DNA from: Pseudomonas sp. URMO17WK12:I11
Lineage (GTDB): Bacteria; Pseudomonadota; Gammaproteobacteria; Pseudomonadales; Pseudomonadaceae
Assembly (NCBI RefSeq): GCF_007677725.1
Contig: NZ_VEDF01000001.1
Coordinates: forward strand, 389,457 to 453,456
Length of the DNA stretch: 64,000 nt
Reading direction: 5' to 3'
Under the pieces are notes generated by a model, which saw nothing but the letters and a program-made list of their open reading frames with translations, was not told the origin of the DNA and did not search any database. Made by a program: the position numbers and the translations under genes. Numbering within the stretch: position 1 is the first letter of the stretch; every line of letters starts with the position of its first letter. Shown in pieces: positions 1-7,400 of this stretch.

Positions 1-1204
1 CGGCGCTGGTGCGGCTGTTCTCGATCTCGGTCACCGCTTGAGAGGCGAGCATCTGGTTGCGCGCCACGACGGCGACAATTTCATCGGTAGCGGTGCTGGT
101 CCGCGCCGCCAGTTGCCGTACCTCATCGGCCACTACGGCAAAGCCTCTTCCTTGTTCGCCGGCCCGGGCCGCCTCGATGGCAGCGTTCAGTGCGAGCAGA
201 TTGGTTTGCGAAGCAATGCCGCCAATGGTCTGCACAATCGAGCTGATCAGCACCGACTGCTTGTCTAGCGCCTGGATGGTGGAGGCTGCCGATTGCATCT
301 GCTCGCTGACCGCCTGCATGGTCTGTACGGCCTGGCCTACCACTGAAACGCCATTGCTGGCGCTGAGGTCGGTGTGCCGAGAAACTTCCAGCGCCATCTG
401 CGCGGCGCTTCTGACTTCTTGCTCGCGTCTGACCTGATCGGTCACCACGGCCGCAAACTTGACCACCCGTACCAGACGTCCCTCAGCATCGTTGACCGGG
501 TTGTAGCTGGCCTCGAGCCACACTTCATCGCCGCGGCTGTCCAAGCGACGGAAGCGGCCACTGACATAGCGACCAGTGTTGAGGGTCTTCCAGAACTCTT
601 CGTAAGCCGGGCTTGCACTGAAATCGGTATCGCAGAACATGCGGTGGCTCTTACCCACCACCTGATCTTCGCGGTAGCCCATGGCATCGAGAAACTGCTG
701 GTTGACGCCGAGCACCGTGCCTTTCAAATCAAATTGAATGACCGCGGTGGAGCGCAACAGCGCATCGAGCAATGCCTGGTTTTCCCGTGCAGCGGCAATG
801 TGTTGAGTGGCGTCCTGGCCATACCCTATGACTTCCAGCAACTTTCCTTGAGCGTCGCACAGCGGATGCCAGGTTAAACGCAGCCATGCCAACGGCTTGC
901 CGTTACGTAAATAGCGATACTCATCGCTGACGGGTCGCCCGGCAGGTATTTCCCTCATGAAGTTGCGGTAGCACGGCAACTTTGAAACATACTCCGGTAC
1001 CAATTGCGACAAGGCTTTGCCTTGCACTTGGGCGGGGCTCAAGCCTAAAGCTGCGGCGAACGCATCGTTGCACTCGGTGACTACATAGTGGGCATTGAGC
1101 TTTACATGAAGTCCAGCCTGGGCGATTTGATCGAGGCGTTGCTCCGCGCACGCGAGTTCGCGTTCAAGCTCGGCGATGCGAGCCTTGAGGGACGTGTTGA
1201 ACAT
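1..1204 (-). CDS. PAS-PAS methyl-accepting chemotaxis protein, BdlA/Aer-like (3' end outside window)
   Basis: Only the N-terminal about 400 codons are in the window; the gene runs off the left edge. Reading the minus strand from ATG at 1204 gives a short helical lead, a first PAS domain (about residues 25-120), a second PAS domain (about 140-240) and the chemoreceptor signalling domain. The hairpin tip is clear: [21 protein letters not shown] followed by VRQLAART. No membrane segment is seen, so this is probably a cytoplasmic receptor that senses redox, oxygen or a small ligand through PAS and signals to CheA/CheW. The architecture (two PAS plus MCP, soluble) matches BdlA-type dispersion or aerotaxis receptors. 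The specific ligand cannot be told. The terminator-like hairpin at 1323 separates it from the next minus-strand gene. Confidence 0.85.
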   Translation of the reverse strand, partial: MFNTSLKARIAELERELACAEQRLDQIAQAGLHVKLNAHYVVTECNDAFAAALGLSPAQVQGKALSQLVPEYVSKLPCYRNFMREIPAGRPVSDEYRYLRNGKPLAWLRLTWHPLCDAQGKLLEVIGYGQDATQHIAAARENQALLDALLRSTAVIQFDLKGTVLGVNQQFLDAMGYREDQVVGKSHRMFCDTDFSASPAYEEFWKTLNTGRYVSGRFRRLDSRGDEVWLEASYNPVNDAEGRLVRVVKFAAVVTDQVRREQEVRSAAQMALEVSRHTDLSASNGVSVVGQAVQTMQAVSEQMQSAASTIQALDKQSVLISSIVQTIGGIASQTNLLALNAAIEAARAGEQGRGFAVVADEVRQLAARTSTATDEIVAVVARNQMLASQAVTEIENSRTSA

Positions 1205-1322
1205 GTTGGGGGTTACCTCGATGAAGGCGCAGCATGGAATGTTGAGCGGGACGACATTGATGTCATTTCGCTAGCACTAGACATCTTCCCCTTGCCAACG
1301 TTCCTGATCGGCCCCATCGAAA

Positions 1323-1357
1323 GCACCCCGCGCGGTGCCACTCGCGGGGTGCTCTTC
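1323..1357 (-). terminator. Rho-independent-like hairpin after the PL7 lyase gene
   Basis: A perfect 10-bp inverted repeat, GCACCCCGCG at 1323-1332 and CGCGGGGTGC at 1343-1352, encloses a 10-nt loop. It lies 20 bp beyond the stop codon of the minus-strand lyase gene and before the chemoreceptor start. Only a short T run (TTT) follows on the minus strand, so termination strength is uncertain. Confidence 0.65.
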
Positions 1358-1371
1358 AGTGCGTGCGGGGC

Positions 1372-2046
1372 TCAGCCATGGCTGAGCGACAATTCGCTGA
1401 TGATGCACACCGAGCCATCCTCGGCCGGTGTCGCATCGGTGTAGTCGACCTGATTGTAGACGCCGCCGTGAAACTCGAACAGATGGCTGTCCCACGTATC
1501 ATCCAGCTGCAGGCCAGTGGAGGACTTGGACACTCCATTACACCTGGCAGTTACCTTCACCATGCCCGCAGCGGTCACGTGGATGATCACCTCGAACGCG
1601 GACCCCAGCGGCACATCTTGCAAGAGCGTGCTATTGATGGGGTTGGCCTGGTTATAAGTCTGGCGGAAACCCAGGGTGATCTTGGCTTTGTTCCAAAACA
1701 CCTTCACCGGAGGGCTGTCATCACCCCTGACGTGCATCTGGCTGATGACGACCTTTTGTGCTGAATTCACTTTGCTCAAGGTCATGGTTTGCCGATTCCA
1801 GTGATCGGCAGCGCTCGCCAATGTCCAATTACGGCTTTCCGACCACTCGCAGCGAGTGCGGTGCGTGCTTTTGCTCGATGCGCCTTTGGTAGGGGCCGAG
1901 AACTGCACCGCGCCGTCGCTTAGCACCTTCACCACGCTGGGGAACTGGACGATGGCTTCGGCGCCGTTGAGCTCTAGCGCAACCGGGTTCACGGACGAGA
2001 CTGGGACGGGGGTAGTGATCGTTAGATTACTGATGTTTACGGTCAT
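1372..2046 (-). CDS. Polysaccharide lyase family 7 (alginate lyase 2-like) protein
   Basis: A 224-residue protein from ATG at 2046, which has GGAG seven bases upstream; an in-frame upstream start at 2172 lacks a good ribosome site. The three PL7 signature blocks are recognisable: an R-T-R-x-E strand near residue 60, VISQMHV near 102-108 (Q-I/V-H motif) and FHGGVYNQV near residue 196 (YFKAGVYNQ motif, with catalytic Tyr and Gln). PL7 enzymes cut alginate or related uronates by beta-elimination in a beta-jelly-roll fold. I see no signal peptide, so the protein would stay in the cytoplasm or leave by another route, which is unusual for a lyase. A LexA-like box lies 139-154 bp upstream of the start. 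The substrate is not proven. Confidence 0.8.
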   Translation of the reverse strand: MTVNISNLTITTPVPVSSVNPVALELNGAEAIVQFPSVVKVLSDGAVQFSAPTKGASSKSTHRTRCEWSESRNWTLASAADHWNRQTMTLSKVNSAQKVVISQMHVRGDDSPPVKVFWNKAKITLGFRQTYNQANPINSTLLQDVPLGSAFEVIIHVTAAGMVKVTARCNGVSKSSTGLQLDDTWDSHLFEFHGGVYNQVDYTDATPAEDGSVCIISELSLSHG

Positions 2047-2184
2047 AGAAACTCCTGACGATAAAATCATTGGCCTGGCACGATTGCCTTCCAACCGTGA
2101 TGCGTTGCTCTGCATCCGTCTGGGCACTGCGGCAAATGGCCAGGCGGATGCGTCGAAGCACACTGCGCACAAAGTGCGCCAAAA

Positions 2185-2200
2185 CTGTATGGATGTACAG
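2185..2200 (-). promoter_or_regulatory. LexA-like operator (CTG-N10-CAG)
   Basis: CTGTATGGATGTACAG fits the gamma-proteobacterial SOS box CTGTAT-N4-ATACAG at 15 of 16 positions when the centre is ignored, and has the CTG-N10-CAG frame. On the minus strand it reads GAAATACTGTACATCCATACAG, oriented toward the PL7 lyase gene. The same GAAATACTGTAC flank precedes the DUF1654 gene at 28.7 kb. Binding is inferred, not shown. Confidence 0.6.
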
Positions 2201-2238
2201 TATTTCGCTCAGGGAAAAATTCAAGTAGTGGCAAATTA

Positions 2239-2266
2239 GTGACAAAGTGATATCACTTTGTATAGA
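2239..2266 (+). promoter_or_regulatory. Promoter with a perfect 20-bp palindromic operator in the spacer
   Basis: A plausible sigma-70 promoter for the lipoprotein at 2322: -35 GTGACA (2239-2244), 16-bp spacer, -10 TATAGA (2261-2266). The spacer is almost entirely the perfect palindrome ACAAAGTGATATCACTTTGT (2242-2261). A protein bound there would block RNA polymerase, so a dimeric repressor is likely. The regulator is unknown. Confidence 0.6.
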
Positions 2267-2321
2267 GTCGCGCCCGGTCGATGCGCGACCCTGCCAATGA
2301 CGGCGCTAATGGAGCTGTAAA

Positions 2322-2819
2322 ATGAAATTTCGCAAGGTAATGGGAGCGGCAATGATGGCCGCAGTCGTCGGTATCAACGGCTGCGCGAGTATCGTGGGCG
2401 AGTCGCGCTATCCGGTGGCAGTATCCAGCGCTCCGTCCGGCGCAAGCTTTGAAATTACCGACAAGAACGGCACGATCGTGCACAGCGGCAATACGCCGAG
2501 CACGGTGACGCTGAAATCAGGGAAAGGTTATTTCACCGGCCAGACCTACATGCTGCGCTTCAAGAAAGAAGGCTACCCGGACAAGACCATCGAACTGGAT
2601 TCGAGCCTGAGCGGTTGGTACTGGGGCAACATTCTGATCGGCGGGCTGGTTGGCATGCTTATCGTCGATCCATTGACCGGTGCCATGTACAAGCTGCCGG
2701 ACGTTGCATCGGCAGACATGGGGCAGCCCTTGGCGCAAACGGGTGAGGGCACCTTGAATGTCGGATTGATCGATGACTTATCGATCGCGCAGCGTGAGCG
2801 TCTGGTGCCGGTCGAGTAA
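2322..2819 (+). CDS. Outer-membrane or periplasmic lipoprotein with PEGA-like domain
   Basis: 165 residues, ATG at 2322 preceded by GGAG. The N-terminus is a lipoprotein signal with lipobox INGC (Cys21). The region around residues 30-100 (VSSAPSGASFEITDKNGTIVHSG, then TPSTVTLKSG and a KKEGYPDKTIEL stretch) resembles PEGA beta-sandwich domains found on bacterial surface lipoproteins. It is followed by a glycine-rich hydrophobic stretch (about 88-108, GNILIGGLVGMLIVDPLTGAMY), similar to DUF-type lipoproteins that loop into a membrane. Function is unknown. Its promoter contains a perfect palindrome, so it is probably induced under specific conditions. Confidence 0.75.
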   Translation: MKFRKVMGAAMMAAVVGINGCASIVGESRYPVAVSSAPSGASFEITDKNGTIVHSGNTPSTVTLKSGKGYFTGQTYMLRFKKEGYPDKTIELDSSLSGWYWGNILIGGLVGMLIVDPLTGAMYKLPDVASADMGQPLAQTGEGTLNVGLIDDLSIAQRERLVPVE

Positions 2820-2873
2820 CGGCTGCCCAGCCAGGCCCAGCGGCAAGCGCCACTGGGCTTGCAGAAAAAAGAA

Positions 2874-2896
2874 AACCCGCCAGCAAGTGGCGGGTT
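2874..2896 (-). terminator. Intrinsic terminator, functional orientation minus
   Basis: Stem AACCCGCCA (2874-2882) and TGGCGGGTT (2888-2896) with loop GCAAG. The A-rich stretch to its left becomes TTTTCTTTTTT on the minus strand, so the strong U-tract serves leftward transcripts, probably from the DoxX gene after reading through the acidic-protein gene antisense. On the plus strand it may weakly end the lipoprotein transcript. Confidence 0.75.
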
Positions 2897-3053
2897 CAAA
2901 GAACGTATGGAGCGCTGCAAGAGTGCCCGGGCCAGTGTCAGCAAAACGTGAAAAGCATGTAGGTACGCTGTGAAGCGCGATAGCGGGGATTGTCTGCATT
3001 GACTCGCCAGGTCGATCGGCCTATACAAGCGTTGCCGATTTCCAGGAGCCACC

Positions 3054-3248
3054 ATGCGCGACGACGATGACCTGCACGAACCTGAACACGATCACCTGCT
3101 CGATCACGAATTCCTCCATGACGGCATAGATCTCGAACCCGATGCCCAGGGTGCGCTTGACGATGTCGAGGACGAAGAGGCGTCGCTGGATGACTTCGAC
3201 GACGAAGAAAGCGATCACCCAGCCTGGCATGACGATCCGAACGATTGA
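3054..3248 (+). CDS. Small very acidic protein of unknown function
   Basis: 64 residues with AGGAGCC just upstream of the ATG. By my count 29 of 64 residues are Asp or Glu and 7 are His, with no Cys, no hydrophobic segment and almost no Lys or Arg. Such composition suggests a soluble, largely unfolded polyanion that could bind metal ions or a basic partner, but no family is recognised. Its stop codon TGA directly abuts the stop codon of the opposing DoxX gene (3246-3248 against 3249-3251), leaving no room for a terminator between them. Confidence 0.7.
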   Translation: MRDDDDLHEPEHDHLLDHEFLHDGIDLEPDAQGALDDVEDEEASLDDFDDEESDHPAWHDDPND

Positions 3249-3662
3249 TCAGCGCCGGTCCAGCGAGAACCGCCCTGGGCCGCTGACCGCCAGGGCGAGC
3301 AGGCCGCCACAGATGCTCAGGTTCTTCAGGAACTGCGTCATGTTGGCTGCCCGATCTGGGTCCACCATATTCCAGTATTGGTGGCCAAGCAGCGCAGTGC
3401 CCAGCACGAACAAGGCAAATATCAGCGCCAAGGGGCGCGTGTAGAACCCCAGAACCAGCAAGATGCCGACGATGAATTCCATGATCACGGCGATTGCTGC
3501 CGCGAGCATTGGCGCTGGCGCACCCAGTGAGGTCATGTAGCCAACCGTTGCCTCGAAACTTGTCAGCTTGGCCCAGCCTGACAGCACGAACAGCACCATC
3601 AATAACAAGCGGGCGAGTAATAGAAAGAGATCGCGTTGACCATCGAGCAACGAATAACGCAT
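3249..3662 (-). CDS. DoxX family membrane protein
   Basis: 137 residues from ATG at 3662; an in-frame GTG at 3695 would add 11 residues and cannot be excluded, as neither start has a strong ribosome site. Four hydrophobic segments are visible, beginning DLFLLLARLLLMVLFVLSGWAK, with the family pattern of a loop GHQYWNM between helices 3 and 4. DoxX-like proteins are inner-membrane proteins linked to quinone or thiol redox chemistry in some species, but most are uncharacterised. It is convergent with the acidic protein gene and has no space for its own terminator; the nearest minus-strand terminator is at 2874-2896. Confidence 0.8.
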   Translation of the reverse strand: MRYSLLDGQRDLFLLLARLLLMVLFVLSGWAKLTSFEATVGYMTSLGAPAPMLAAAIAVIMEFIVGILLVLGFYTRPLALIFALFVLGTALLGHQYWNMVDPDRAANMTQFLKNLSICGGLLALAVSGPGRFSLDRR

Positions 3663-3771
3663 GGCGGCGTACCGGTGGACGAGAATAACTTCCACTGTAG
3701 CAGCTGTAGGTAGGATTGCAGGCCGTTCGCAGGGCAGCGATTACGCTGCTGTTGGCAGGTCGAGAAAGCGG

Positions 3772-3856
3772 TGGTGCCCCGGCCCGGACTCGAACCGGGA
3801 CGCCGTTAAGCGGCGCATTTTAAGTGCGATGTGTCTACCAATTTCACCACCGGGGC
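3772..3856 (-). tRNA. tRNA-Leu (anticodon TAA)
   Basis: Minus strand, 85 nt including encoded CCA. Acceptor GCCCCGG (5' end at 3856) pairs with CCGGGGC; D-loop GGTGAAATTGGTAGACAC, anticodon loop ACTTAAAAT with TAA, a long variable arm (GCCGCTTAACGGCG) typical of class II tRNA-Leu, and T-arm GTTCGAGTCC. Confidence 0.97.
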
Positions 3857-3873
3857 ACGATGGGAAGCCGCTG

Positions 3874-3902
3874 ATTAGACCCTAAAAGCGAGAAGAAATC
3901 AA
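3874..3902 (-). promoter_or_regulatory. Sigma-70 promoter of tRNA-Leu
   Basis: On the minus strand TTGATT (3902-3897), a 17-bp spacer and TCTAAT (3879-3874), ending 17 bp before the tRNA 5' end. The spacing is ideal for a stable-RNA promoter with a short leader. Confidence 0.65.
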
Positions 3903-4120
3903 CGATTTAGACGTTCGGAAAAGGGCCGCGCGCAGCGCTACTATTCGACGTCGATTCTTGCTCTTGGTTCGAGGTGCACTGAGCGCGCCGCAGCAGGATG
4001 CGTCGTTGCAAATCACGTCTGTTGAAATAGAACGGCGCTTGATGGCACTGCGCCGTTATTTGAAGGTCTTCAGCAACAAGGGTCTGTTGAATTTGGCTGA
4101 TAGGATTGCAGGAGGCGCTT

Positions 4121-4600
4121 ATGCATATCGGCTGTCTGGGGTGGGGATCGCTTATCTGGAAGCCAGGCGAATTAAGCATCGCCGGTGAGTGGCATGCCGA
4201 TGGTCCTGTGGTGCCCATTGAATTTTCGCGGGTTGCCGACGGCAAGGAACTGGCGACCGCTATTTGTTTAAGTGCGCTACCCGTGCCGGTGTTATGGGCC
4301 CGACTTGCGGCACAGTCGTTACAGCAGGCTTGTGCCGAGCTGCATGTTCGAGAGGCAATTGCCCAAGGGCGCCAGGACGGTATCGGCACGCTCCTGGTTC
4401 ATGATGATGACGGTATCGATGAATTGAACCGTTGGGCGCTTGAGCGCGGCTTTGACGCTTTGATATGGACTGCACTGCCACCTCGTTACCTGAACGTCGA
4501 GAACCGTGTGCCTACCGCCGCGCAGGCGATCAGCTATTTGAAAACCCTCACGGGAGGCGACCGGGCGCACGCAAAAAGTTACATACAACAGGTGCCCTAG
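4121..4600 (+). CDS. Gamma-glutamylcyclotransferase-like fold protein (hypothetical)
   Basis: 159 residues; ATG at 4121 follows a strong GGAGG (4111-4115). The N-terminus HIGCLGWGSLIWKPG resembles the nucleotide-like glycine loop (YGSL) at the start of GGCT/ChaC-like cyclotransferase folds, but I cannot place a catalytic Glu with certainty. No signal peptide or membrane segment. It stands alone between tRNA-Leu and the MvaT-family gene. The upstream 260 bp (3857-4120) hold only the tRNA promoter and no other gene I can support. Function is unassigned. Confidence 0.7.
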   Translation: MHIGCLGWGSLIWKPGELSIAGEWHADGPVVPIEFSRVADGKELATAICLSALPVPVLWARLAAQSLQQACAELHVREAIAQGRQDGIGTLLVHDDDGIDELNRWALERGFDALIWTALPPRYLNVENRVPTAAQAISYLKTLTGGDRAHAKSYIQQVP

Positions 4601-4783
4601 CAAATTGCTACGCGCTATCGAACAGCGTTCTCCGAGCGGCTGGAGTGGTAGTGTTGGGGTGCAGATGTAAGTGTGACTAATTGCATCGAACCTTTATTCT
4701 GGCCGTCTGCTCTTATTTAAAGACATTCGTGGCGCGATGCTTTAGGATGATCAGCCTGTTTCCCTAAACTTTGAGGATTTATT

Positions 4784-5152
4784 ATGTCCCGTCTGGCAGA
4801 ATTTCGTCAGCTCGAACAGAAACTGGCCGCACAACTGGCCGAACTGGAAGCCATGAAGGGTTCTTCCGAGCTGCAGAAAGAGATCGAATTCGAAACCAAA
4901 CTACGTGATCTTCTGAGTACCTATGGCTACAGCCTGCGCGATATCATCAATATTCTCGACCCGCAGTCCAATCGCCGTGCCGCTGCACCGGCCAGCGCAG
5001 AAAAAGCGCCGCGTCGCGCTCGTCAAGTCAAACAATACAAGAACCCGCACAATGGCGAGATCATCGAGACCAAAGGCGGCAATCACAAACTGCTGAAAGA
5101 GTGGAAAGCCGAATACGGTGCCGATGAAGTCGAATCCTGGCTGAGCCGCTAA
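4784..5152 (+). CDS. MvaT/MvaU-family H-NS-like nucleoid silencer
   Basis: 122 residues with TTGAGGA before the ATG. The N-terminal half is a charged coiled coil (about residues 1-60, SRLAEFRQLEQKLAAQLAELE, then EIEFETKLRDLLSTYGYSLRDIINILDP) used for dimer and higher-order oligomers. A basic linker (KAPRRARQVKQYKNP) follows, then the C-terminal DNA-binding domain with KGGNHKLLKEWK, the minor-groove loop seen in MvaT, MvaU and P. putida Tur proteins. These proteins coat AT-rich, horizontally acquired DNA and silence it. The start MSRLAEFRQLE is closer to MvaU than to MvaT, but the paralogue number is not certain. Confidence 0.93.
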   Translation: MSRLAEFRQLEQKLAAQLAELEAMKGSSELQKEIEFETKLRDLLSTYGYSLRDIINILDPQSNRRAAAPASAEKAPRRARQVKQYKNPHNGEIIETKGGNHKLLKEWKAEYGADEVESWLSR

Positions 5153-5163
5153 TATCGCCCGCA

Positions 5164-5187
5164 GTGGTGGCACTTCGGTGCCGCCAC
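5164..5187 (+). terminator. UUCG-capped hairpin after the MvaT-family gene
   Basis: GTGGTGGCAC (5164-5173), loop TTCG, GTGCCGCCAC (5178-5187), one G-T pair in ten. There is no T run, so it may be a weak terminator or an mRNA 3'-end stabiliser. Confidence 0.5.
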
Positions 5188-5363
5188 GCTCGGTCGACTG
5201 CCGTGACCCGCAACCGGTCACAGACTCGCTATAGCTGAATGTTCTAACCCGCCCATCTATATTGCCTATGCTCATGCGCGAGTAAGGTCTGTGATGTGGG
5301 CACCGTACCTTGATGTCTCGTTGCCGCTGATACCCATTCCCTGGTTTCACTGAGCGCGACACG

Positions 5364-5651
5364 ATGTCCGAAGCTTCCTCATCCGATTCGCAACGCCTTG
5401 CCGCTCGTTCTCATCTACTCTGGCGCCTGCTGTTTGCCAAGGTGCTGCTGCTGGGTGCTTTTCTTTATCTGTGCCTGCTTGGGCTTGCTGGTTACCTGCT
5501 GTTGCTGGCTTTTGACGGAGCTCACCCGCCTTCGCAGCGCGTCACCGCGTTGGTCGGTGGCGTCTTGATTCTGGCTGTAGGGGGTTGGCTGCTCAGGGTC
5601 GCGCTGCCACGGCGCGGTGGTCCGGTGCTGGTTGAAGCCGAGGACAGATAA
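5364..5651 (+). CDS. Small inner-membrane protein, two predicted helices
   Basis: 95 residues. Two strongly hydrophobic segments (about 20-50, LLFAKVLLLGAFLYLCLLGLA onward; about 58-80, VTALVGGVLILAVGGWLLRVA) are joined by a short polar loop, with a basic then acidic tail. No enzymatic motif. It lies upstream of the histidine kinase at 5733 on the same strand but is separated by 81 bp, so co-transcription is possible. No family is recognised. Confidence 0.6.
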   Translation: MSEASSSDSQRLAARSHLLWRLLFAKVLLLGAFLYLCLLGLAGYLLLLAFDGAHPPSQRVTALVGGVLILAVGGWLLRVALPRRGGPVLVEAEDR

Positions 5652-5732
5652 TCTGTTGCAGCGCTACGTGTCGAAGCGCGGTACTCTCGGCTAAGCTATT
5701 CAGGCCCCTCCCGCTGTGCCTGTGGAGTTTGC

Positions 5733-6917
5733 ATGGTTTCAGCCGACTGCATCGTTCAACCTGTCATGCCTGCCAGCCGCTACGAGCAGCTGGTGCAATC
5801 GGTAGTGGACTACGCCATCTATATGCTCGACCCTCGTGGCCATGTGGTGTCCTGGAACGCGGGCGCGCAGCGCATAAAGGGCTACCGGGCCGAAGACATC
5901 ATCGGCAAGCATTTCTCGTTGTTCTTCACCCCTCAGGACGCCGCCGATGGGCGTCCGGCGCGGCTGCTCAAACAAGCGCTGGAGGAGGGCGTAGCCCAGG
6001 ACGAGGGCTGGCGCGTGCGCCAAGATGGTACGCAGTTCTGGGCCCTGGCGGCGCTGGATGTGATCCGGGACGAGCATGGCCAGATTATCGGTTTGGCCAA
6101 GGTCACCCGAGACATCACCGACCGGCGCGAGTCGGCGCAGCAGCTTGATGCGGTGCGCGCTCAGTTGTTCCAGGCGCAGAAGCTCGAAGCGCTGGGTCAA
6201 CTGACTGGCGGGTTGGCGCATGACTTCAATAATCTGCTCACCATCATCATCAACTCGGCGCGCCTGGCGCAGGCCAACCCTGATCCGGCACGGGTGGCGC
6301 GCATGATCGAACACATTCTCGAAGCCGGGCAGCGTGGCACGGAGCTCACTCAGCAGCTGTTGAGCTTCGCCCGCCACCGGCAACTGCAAGTCGCGCTGAT
6401 CGACCCTGCTCAGCTGCTGGCGTCCACGCACAGCCTGATGGAGCATGCGCTGCCCAGGGAGATCGAGCTCGAACAGCACCTGCAGCCGGGCTTGCCGTTG
6501 ATCGAGGTCGACGCCGGGCAACTGCAGATGGTTCTACTCAACCTGCTGTTCAATGCCCGTGACGCCATCGGTGAGCGTGGCAACATCCGTCTGCATGTGG
6601 AAAGGGCAGAACTTGGCGGGGAAGTGGAGGATATGTGCGGCAGTTTCGTGTGTTTTGAAGTGGCAGACAACGGCGCGGGGATCGACCCTGAGTGGCTACC
6701 GAGGATCTTCGAGCCGTTCTTCACCACCAAGCCCTTTGGCAAGGGTACCGGTCTGGGCTTGAGTCAGGCCTACGGCTTCGCCAAGCAAAGTCATGGCGCT
6801 ATCACGGTCGACAGCAGCGTGGGCCAAGGCACTGTCATGCGCCTGTACTTGCCTGCCCACCTTGGTGCTGGTCAGCTCGGGTGCGATGGCCAAGCGCAAC
6901 ACACCGCGCATCGATAA
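5733..6917 (+). CDS. PAS-domain sensor histidine kinase
   Basis: 394 residues, ATG with GGAG upstream. A PAS domain occupies about residues 15-130 ([21 protein letters not shown]), ending in the PAC motif [14 protein letters not shown] helix leads to the H-box [13 protein letters not shown] with phosphoacceptor His163, followed by the N-box ([11 protein letters not shown]), G1 (DNGAGI), F (FEPFFTTK) and G2 (GKGTGLGLS) of the ATPase domain. No membrane segment and no receiver domain are present, so it is a cytoplasmic kinase that must phosphorylate a separate, unlinked response regulator. The PAS lacks the LOV cysteine motif, so flavin photosensing is unlikely. It converges on csrA with only 32 bp between stop codons. 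Confidence 0.93.
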   Translation: MVSADCIVQPVMPASRYEQLVQSVVDYAIYMLDPRGHVVSWNAGAQRIKGYRAEDIIGKHFSLFFTPQDAADGRPARLLKQALEEGVAQDEGWRVRQDGTQFWALAALDVIRDEHGQIIGLAKVTRDITDRRESAQQLDAVRAQLFQAQKLEALGQLTGGLAHDFNNLLTIIINSARLAQANPDPARVARMIEHILEAGQRGTELTQQLLSFARHRQLQVALIDPAQLLASTHSLMEHALPREIELEQHLQPGLPLIEVDAGQLQMVLLNLLFNARDAIGERGNIRLHVERAELGGEVEDMCGSFVCFEVADNGAGIDPEWLPRIFEPFFTTKPFGKGTGLGLSQAYGFAKQSHGAITVDSSVGQGTVMRLYLPAHLGAGQLGCDGQAQHTAHR

Positions 6918-6933
6918 CCGCATCCGTGCGGTT
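6916..6933. terminator. Shared hairpin between the kinase gene and csrA
   Basis: AACCGCA (6916-6922), loop TCCG, TGCGGTT (6927-6933), overlapping the kinase TAA stop. A 7-bp perfect stem in a 32-bp convergent gap, without a long T run; it may serve both directions. Confidence 0.5.
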
Positions 6934-6949
6934 CGAAGCGTTAGAAGGC

Positions 6950-7147
6950 TCAGTGTTGATCGTCGTGCTTTTCCGGAGCAGGGCTACCTGCCTGGATACG
7001 CTTGAAGATTTCTTCACGGTGCACCTGAACATCTTTCGGTGCATCGATGCCAATCCTCACCTGCATCCCTTTGACGCCCAGAATGGTGACTTTGATGTCG
7101 TCGTTGATGACGATGCTTTCGCCAACCTTACGGGTGAGTATCAGCAT
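6950..7147 (-). CDS. csrA: CsrA/Rsm-family post-transcriptional regulator
   Basis: 65 residues, ATG at 7147 with AAGGAG upstream. [38 protein letters not shown] and VHREEI are canonical CsrA beta strands; Arg44 (VHREEI region) and the first-strand residues that contact GGA are present. The homodimer binds A(N)GGA in hairpin loops of target mRNAs and blocks ribosomes, in the Gac/Rsm pathway, controlling biofilm, secretion and carbon flow. Its own ribosome site CAAGGAGA contains such a GGA, so autoregulation is plausible. From memory, a gene of this type next to topoisomerase IB is the RsmE-type copy in P. putida, but the paralogue assignment is not secure. Confidence 0.95.
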   Translation of the reverse strand: MLILTRKVGESIVINDDIKVTILGVKGMQVRIGIDAPKDVQVHREEIFKRIQAGSPAPEKHDDQH

Positions 7148-7400
7148 GTAATTCTCCTTGGGGATATAGAAATCCATCGAGCCTCAGGGCGCGATGGTGG
7201 GAGCCTGTCCCGCTTCCTTCTCATTAAAGACGCTTTCGAAGAACAGTAATTCCCCAAAAGACAAAATCTGTTGCGTGTCTTTAGTTGCAGGCGTCGGTTC
7301 AATCGCGGCGTAACGTATCGGCGAAGGTGCTCGATGCCAAGAATAGGGGGCTTCGCGATTTATGGGAAATTTCTCTGCATGATCGCTTGGATAGCCTGGC

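Noticed and set aside
2027..2245. A 72-codon gene between the PL7 gene and the lipoprotein promoter
   Set aside because: Overlaps the PL7 start and the LexA-like box, lacks a ribosome site and has no plausible protein pattern.
3907..4389. A 160-codon minus-strand frame overlapping the cyclotransferase-like gene
   Set aside because: No ribosome site and Ser/Ala-rich sequence typical of an antisense shadow; it also crosses the tRNA-Leu promoter.
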